Below, piece after piece: positions 61,391 through 64,000 of a DNA stretch of 64,000 bases (position 1 is the stretch's first letter; each line of letters opens with the position of its first letter). The DNA comes from WTGU01 sp965200925 (GTDB taxonomy: Bacteria > Pseudomonadota > Alphaproteobacteria > UBA828). The position numbers and the translations under genes are program-made. The stretch is taken from positions 1,426,001 through 1,490,000 of the forward strand of contig OZ241738.1 in NCBI GenBank assembly GCA_965200925.1, written 5' to 3'. The notes under the pieces are model-generated. The model did no database searches. It saw nothing but the letters and a program-made list of their open reading frames with translations, and was not told where the DNA came from.

Positions 61391-63873
61391 GCGGCCGGAT
61401 TCCCGCGAGCCGGCAGCGGGAGAAACCGCGCGCCGATCTCAAATGGATCGGCAAGAGCATGAAGCGGCTGGAAGACCCGCGCCTCCTGGTGGGCCGCGGG
61501 GTTTATATCGACGACGTGAACCTGCCCGGCATGGCCCATGCGGCCGTCCTGCGCAGCCCCCACGCCCATGCGCGGATCGTTTCCATCGACGTGAGCAAGG
61601 CTGCCGCGCTGCCGGGCGTGCTGTGCGCGATGACCGGCGCGGACGCCGCCGCGTGCTGCGGGCCGCTGCCGACCTGGGCGAGCCCGCCGGTGCGGCAGCC
61701 GGTGCTCGCCCACGACCGGGTGCGCCACGTGGGCGAGGCGGTGGCGGCGGTGGTGGCGGAGGACCGCTACATCGCCGAGGACGCCTGCGAGTTGATCGAG
61801 GTCACCTACGCCCCCCTGCCGCCGGTGGTTGATCCGGAGGAGGCGCTCGAATCGCGGGGGGACGCGGTGCTGCACCCGGACCGCGGGGACACCAACATCG
61901 CCCTCGAACGCACGCTCGCCTTCGGGCCGGTGGAGGCGGATTTCGCCGCCGCCGATCTGGTGATCGCGCGCCGCTTCCGCTGGCCGCGCTCCGGCGGCCA
62001 GCCGCTGGAGACGGTGGGCGCCGTCGCCGGTTTCGACCCGGGCACCGGGCGCTTCACCATCCAGTGCAACACCTCGATGTACAATTATTGCGGCTGGATG
62101 ATCGCGGAGACGCTCAAGGTCCCGCCCCACAAGCTGAACATCGTGCCCGTGCTCGCCGGCGGCAGCTTCGGCAGCAAGATGTTCGTTCACAAGGTGCCGG
62201 TCATCGCGGCGATGCTGGCGCGCGAGGCGGGGCGGCCGGTCAAGTTCCTGGAGGACAGGATCGACAACACCACGAGCTGCGACAACCATGCCTCCGACCG
62301 GGTCTATGACGCGCAGCTCGCGCTGAAGCGGGACGGCACGCTGCTCAGCCTCAAGACCCGGATCGTCGACGATTACGGCGCTTATCTGCAATTCGGCGTG
62401 GGCCAGCACGGCAACGCGCTCTCTCAATGCGTCGGCCCCTACCGCATCAACAGCGTCGAGGTGTCGCTTGCTGCGGTGCTGACCAACAAGTGCCAGCAGG
62501 GCGCCTATCGGGGCTTCGGCTCGGAGGTGGCGAATTTCGTGATCGAGCGGCTCGTCGACGCGGCGGCCGACGAATTCGGCATGGACCGCATCGCGCTGCG
62601 CCGACAAAACTTCATCCGGCCCGAGCAATTTCCCTATCTGATCCCCACCGGCAACATGTACGACAGCGGCGACTACGAGGCCGTTCTCGACGAGACGCTG
62701 AAGCGCGCCCGGCTGGGGGAATGGCGCGCGAAACAGGCAGAGGCGCGCCGCGAGGGCCGCTATATCGGGATCGGCGTCGCCACCTGCCAGGAGCGGAGCG
62801 TCTTCAGCGCCACCGAGTTCTGGATGTGGAACCTGGAGCCCGGAGTCGAGTGGACCAGCTCGCCCGACGGCGTTTCCCTCAGGATAGACCCGACCGGCAA
62901 GGCCTTCGTCACCCTCCATTCGCCTTTCTGGGGCAACAGCCCGGAGACGGTCGCGGCCCAGGTGGTGGCGGAGCAGCTCGCCATCGACCCGGCGGACATC
63001 GAGATCACCTATTCGGACACCGACCGGGGCCTCGATTCGACCGGCCCCGGAGGCAGCCGCTTCACCGTGATGGTGACCGGCGCCATCGTCGGCGCCGCCG
63101 GCATGATCCGCGAGAAGATATTCCGCATCGCGGCCCATCTGATGGAGGTGGACCGCCGCGATCTCGAACTGCGCGACGGCGCGGTGCACGTGAAGGGCGT
63201 GCCCGACATGTCGATGCGCATCGCCGAGATCGCCGACAAGGCGCATTATTACCGGCTCAGCATGCCCGAAGACCTCGATCTCACCAGCGGGCTCGACGCG
63301 GCTTACATCTACGACCACCCGGTGACGACGCTGCCCGCCGAAGACGAAAGCCACATGGGGATCTTCTATCCGATCATGGGCCACAGCTGCCATGTTCCGG
63401 TAGTGGAGGTCGATATCGAGACGGGCCAAGTGCACTTCCTCCACTATGCCGCCGTCCACGACTGCGGCACCATGGTGAACCCGATGACCCTGGAGGGCCA
63501 CATCCGGGGCGGGACGGTGAACGGGATCGGCACAGCGCTCTTCGAGGAGTTTTCCTACGACGAGGAGGGCCAGCTGCGGACGGCACTGTGGACAGACTAC
63601 CTGATCCCGACGATCAAGGAGTCGCCGCGGGAGATCGATGTGGGCCATGTGGAGACGCCGTCGCCCTTCACGGAATACGGGGTGAAGGGGGGCGGTGAGG
63701 GCGGTCGCATGGGCGGCCCCCCGGCCATCGCCGCCGCCATCGAGGACGCCCTCCGTCCCCTCGGCGTCGAGATCGACAGCCTCCCCCTCCCGCCCAGCCG
63801 CCTCCGCGCCCTGATCCGAGCGGCCCAGGAAAGACAGGCGGCAGGCGCTGCTGCGGTGTCAGCACCTCGGTAA
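61387..63873 (+). CDS. Molybdopterin-binding large subunit (cluster 3)
   Basis: The 828-residue catalytic subunit is the largest of the three. Landmarks are GRGVYIDDVNLPGMAHAA, SPHAHARI, active-site loop GAYRGFGSEVANF, and catalytic Glu in GVKGGGEGGRMGG. The Mo-cofactor loop is not the usual GQGH: the corresponding region reads SPFWGNSPETVAAQ, so the cofactor pocket differs from clusters 1 and 2. It starts by ATGA overlap after the small subunit. The substrate is unknown. Confidence 0.92.
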   Translation: MSGRIPASRQREKPRADLKWIGKSMKRLEDPRLLVGRGVYIDDVNLPGMAHAAVLRSPHAHARIVSIDVSKAAALPGVLCAMTGADAAACCGPLPTWASPPVRQPVLAHDRVRHVGEAVAAVVAEDRYIAEDACELIEVTYAPLPPVVDPEEALESRGDAVLHPDRGDTNIALERTLAFGPVEADFAAADLVIARRFRWPRSGGQPLETVGAVAGFDPGTGRFTIQCNTSMYNYCGWMIAETLKVPPHKLNIVPVLAGGSFGSKMFVHKVPVIAAMLAREAGRPVKFLEDRIDNTTSCDNHASDRVYDAQLALKRDGTLLSLKTRIVDDYGAYLQFGVGQHGNALSQCVGPYRINSVEVSLAAVLTNKCQQGAYRGFGSEVANFVIERLVDAAADEFGMDRIALRRQNFIRPEQFPYLIPTGNMYDSGDYEAVLDETLKRARLGEWRAKQAEARREGRYIGIGVATCQERSVFSATEFWMWNLEPGVEWTSSPDGVSLRIDPTGKAFVTLHSPFWGNSPETVAAQVVAEQLAIDPADIEITYSDTDRGLDSTGPGGSRFTVMVTGAIVGAAGMIREKIFRIAAHLMEVDRRDLELRDGAVHVKGVPDMSMRIAEIADKAHYYRLSMPEDLDLTSGLDAAYIYDHPVTTLPAEDESHMGIFYPIMGHSCHVPVVEVDIETGQVHFLHYAAVHDCGTMVNPMTLEGHIRGGTVNGIGTALFEEFSYDEEGQLRTALWTDYLIPTIKESPREIDVGHVETPSPFTEYGVKGGGEGGRMGGPPAIAAAIEDALRPLGVEIDSLPLPPSRLRALIRAAQERQAAGAAAVSAPR

Positions 63874-63951
63874 GAGGGGGCTTGTGCCTTGTGGGCTTTC
63901 CTGCATGATGGTCCGGTATCTTGCCGGTAAGTAGTTTGGCGGAGATTGAGC

Positions 63952-64000
63952 GTGGCACGAATCTCGAGCCGGTCGCCAATTCAAGACTTCGTGAACAGGT
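63952..64000 (+). CDS. Start of a gene cut by the window edge
   Basis: A GTG at 63952 is preceded by GGAGA six bases upstream and opens MARISSRSPIQDFVNR before the sequence ends. The preceding 78 bp after the coxL stop have lower GC and could carry a promoter (TTGTGC near 63881, CATGAT near 63904). Too short to name; it could be a false start. Confidence 0.4.
   Translation, partial: MARISSRSPIQDFVNR

Overview
This window reads as GC-rich chromosomal DNA of an alphaproteobacterium. The base composition is high-GC throughout. The pyruvate dehydrogenase E1 is split into alpha and beta subunits, with an FtsB-like gene just upstream. There is a SPOR-tailed D,D-carboxypeptidase, a Pam18-like DnaJ protein and several CO/xanthine-dehydrogenase-type molybdenum hydroxylases. 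A Rhodospirillales-like soil or marine heterotroph would fit, but the lineage is an inference from gene content only. I see no phage, integrase, transposase, CRISPR array or replication origin.

Layout. At 1-4000 a tRNA-Arg precedes a hydantoinase/oxoprolinase pair (hyuAB). At 4005-11577, all on the minus strand, lie a D,D-carboxypeptidase and a tight run of nucleoside hydrolase, VWA protein, DnaJ-like protein, galU, ugd and phosphomannomutase, a sugar-nucleotide supply operon for surface polysaccharide. At 11926-17080 an FtsB-like gene is followed by the complete pyruvate dehydrogenase complex (pdhA, pdhB, pdhC, lpdA). At 17173-21193 come an orphan peptide-type binding protein, a glycosyltransferase and a TylF-like methyltransferase. 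At 21287-27041 come an unrecognised gene with a decayed XRE regulator upstream, a secreted 5'-nucleotidase, a fused alpha-beta E1 dehydrogenase, an NTF2-like protein and tRNA-Gly. At 27065-34965 come an MFS transporter, a five-gene branched-chain amino acid/amide ABC transporter and an FG-GAP/ASPIC protein.

At 35230-45496 a 57-residue cysteine-rich protein with its own terminator faces a long minus-strand operon. Read in transcription order, the operon encodes a dienelactone hydrolase/NTF2 fusion, a three-subunit molybdenum hydroxylase, an acyl-CoA synthetase, a frameshifted enoyl-CoA hydratase, and then larC, larE and larB, the biosynthesis genes for the nickel-pincer nucleotide cofactor. 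No larA-type racemase is present, so the cofactor must serve an enzyme encoded elsewhere, or one not yet recognised. This coupling is the most interesting feature of the window.

At 45595-50205 an autotransporter lies in pieces around an ankyrin-repeat lipoprotein gene. At 50215-54338 come two tandem EamA transporters, then a PxpB-like protein and a biotin carboxylase whose last ~30 codons are displaced by a frameshift. At 54576-56174 there is a secreted trypsin-like protease with a long repetitive C-terminal tail. From 56295 to the end, two adjacent molybdenum hydroxylases (L-S-M then M-S-L) are packed into one plus-strand operon, and a truncated reading frame runs off the right edge.

Two conserved genes carry single-base frameshifts (crotonase near 38660, biotin carboxylase near 53112). 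These may be genuine decay or residual assembly errors. Two in-frame 30-bp tandem duplications of similar sequence occur in unrelated genes 40 kb apart. Start codons were chosen from Shine-Dalgarno spacing and stop/start overlaps, so many are downstream of the longest possible reading frame.
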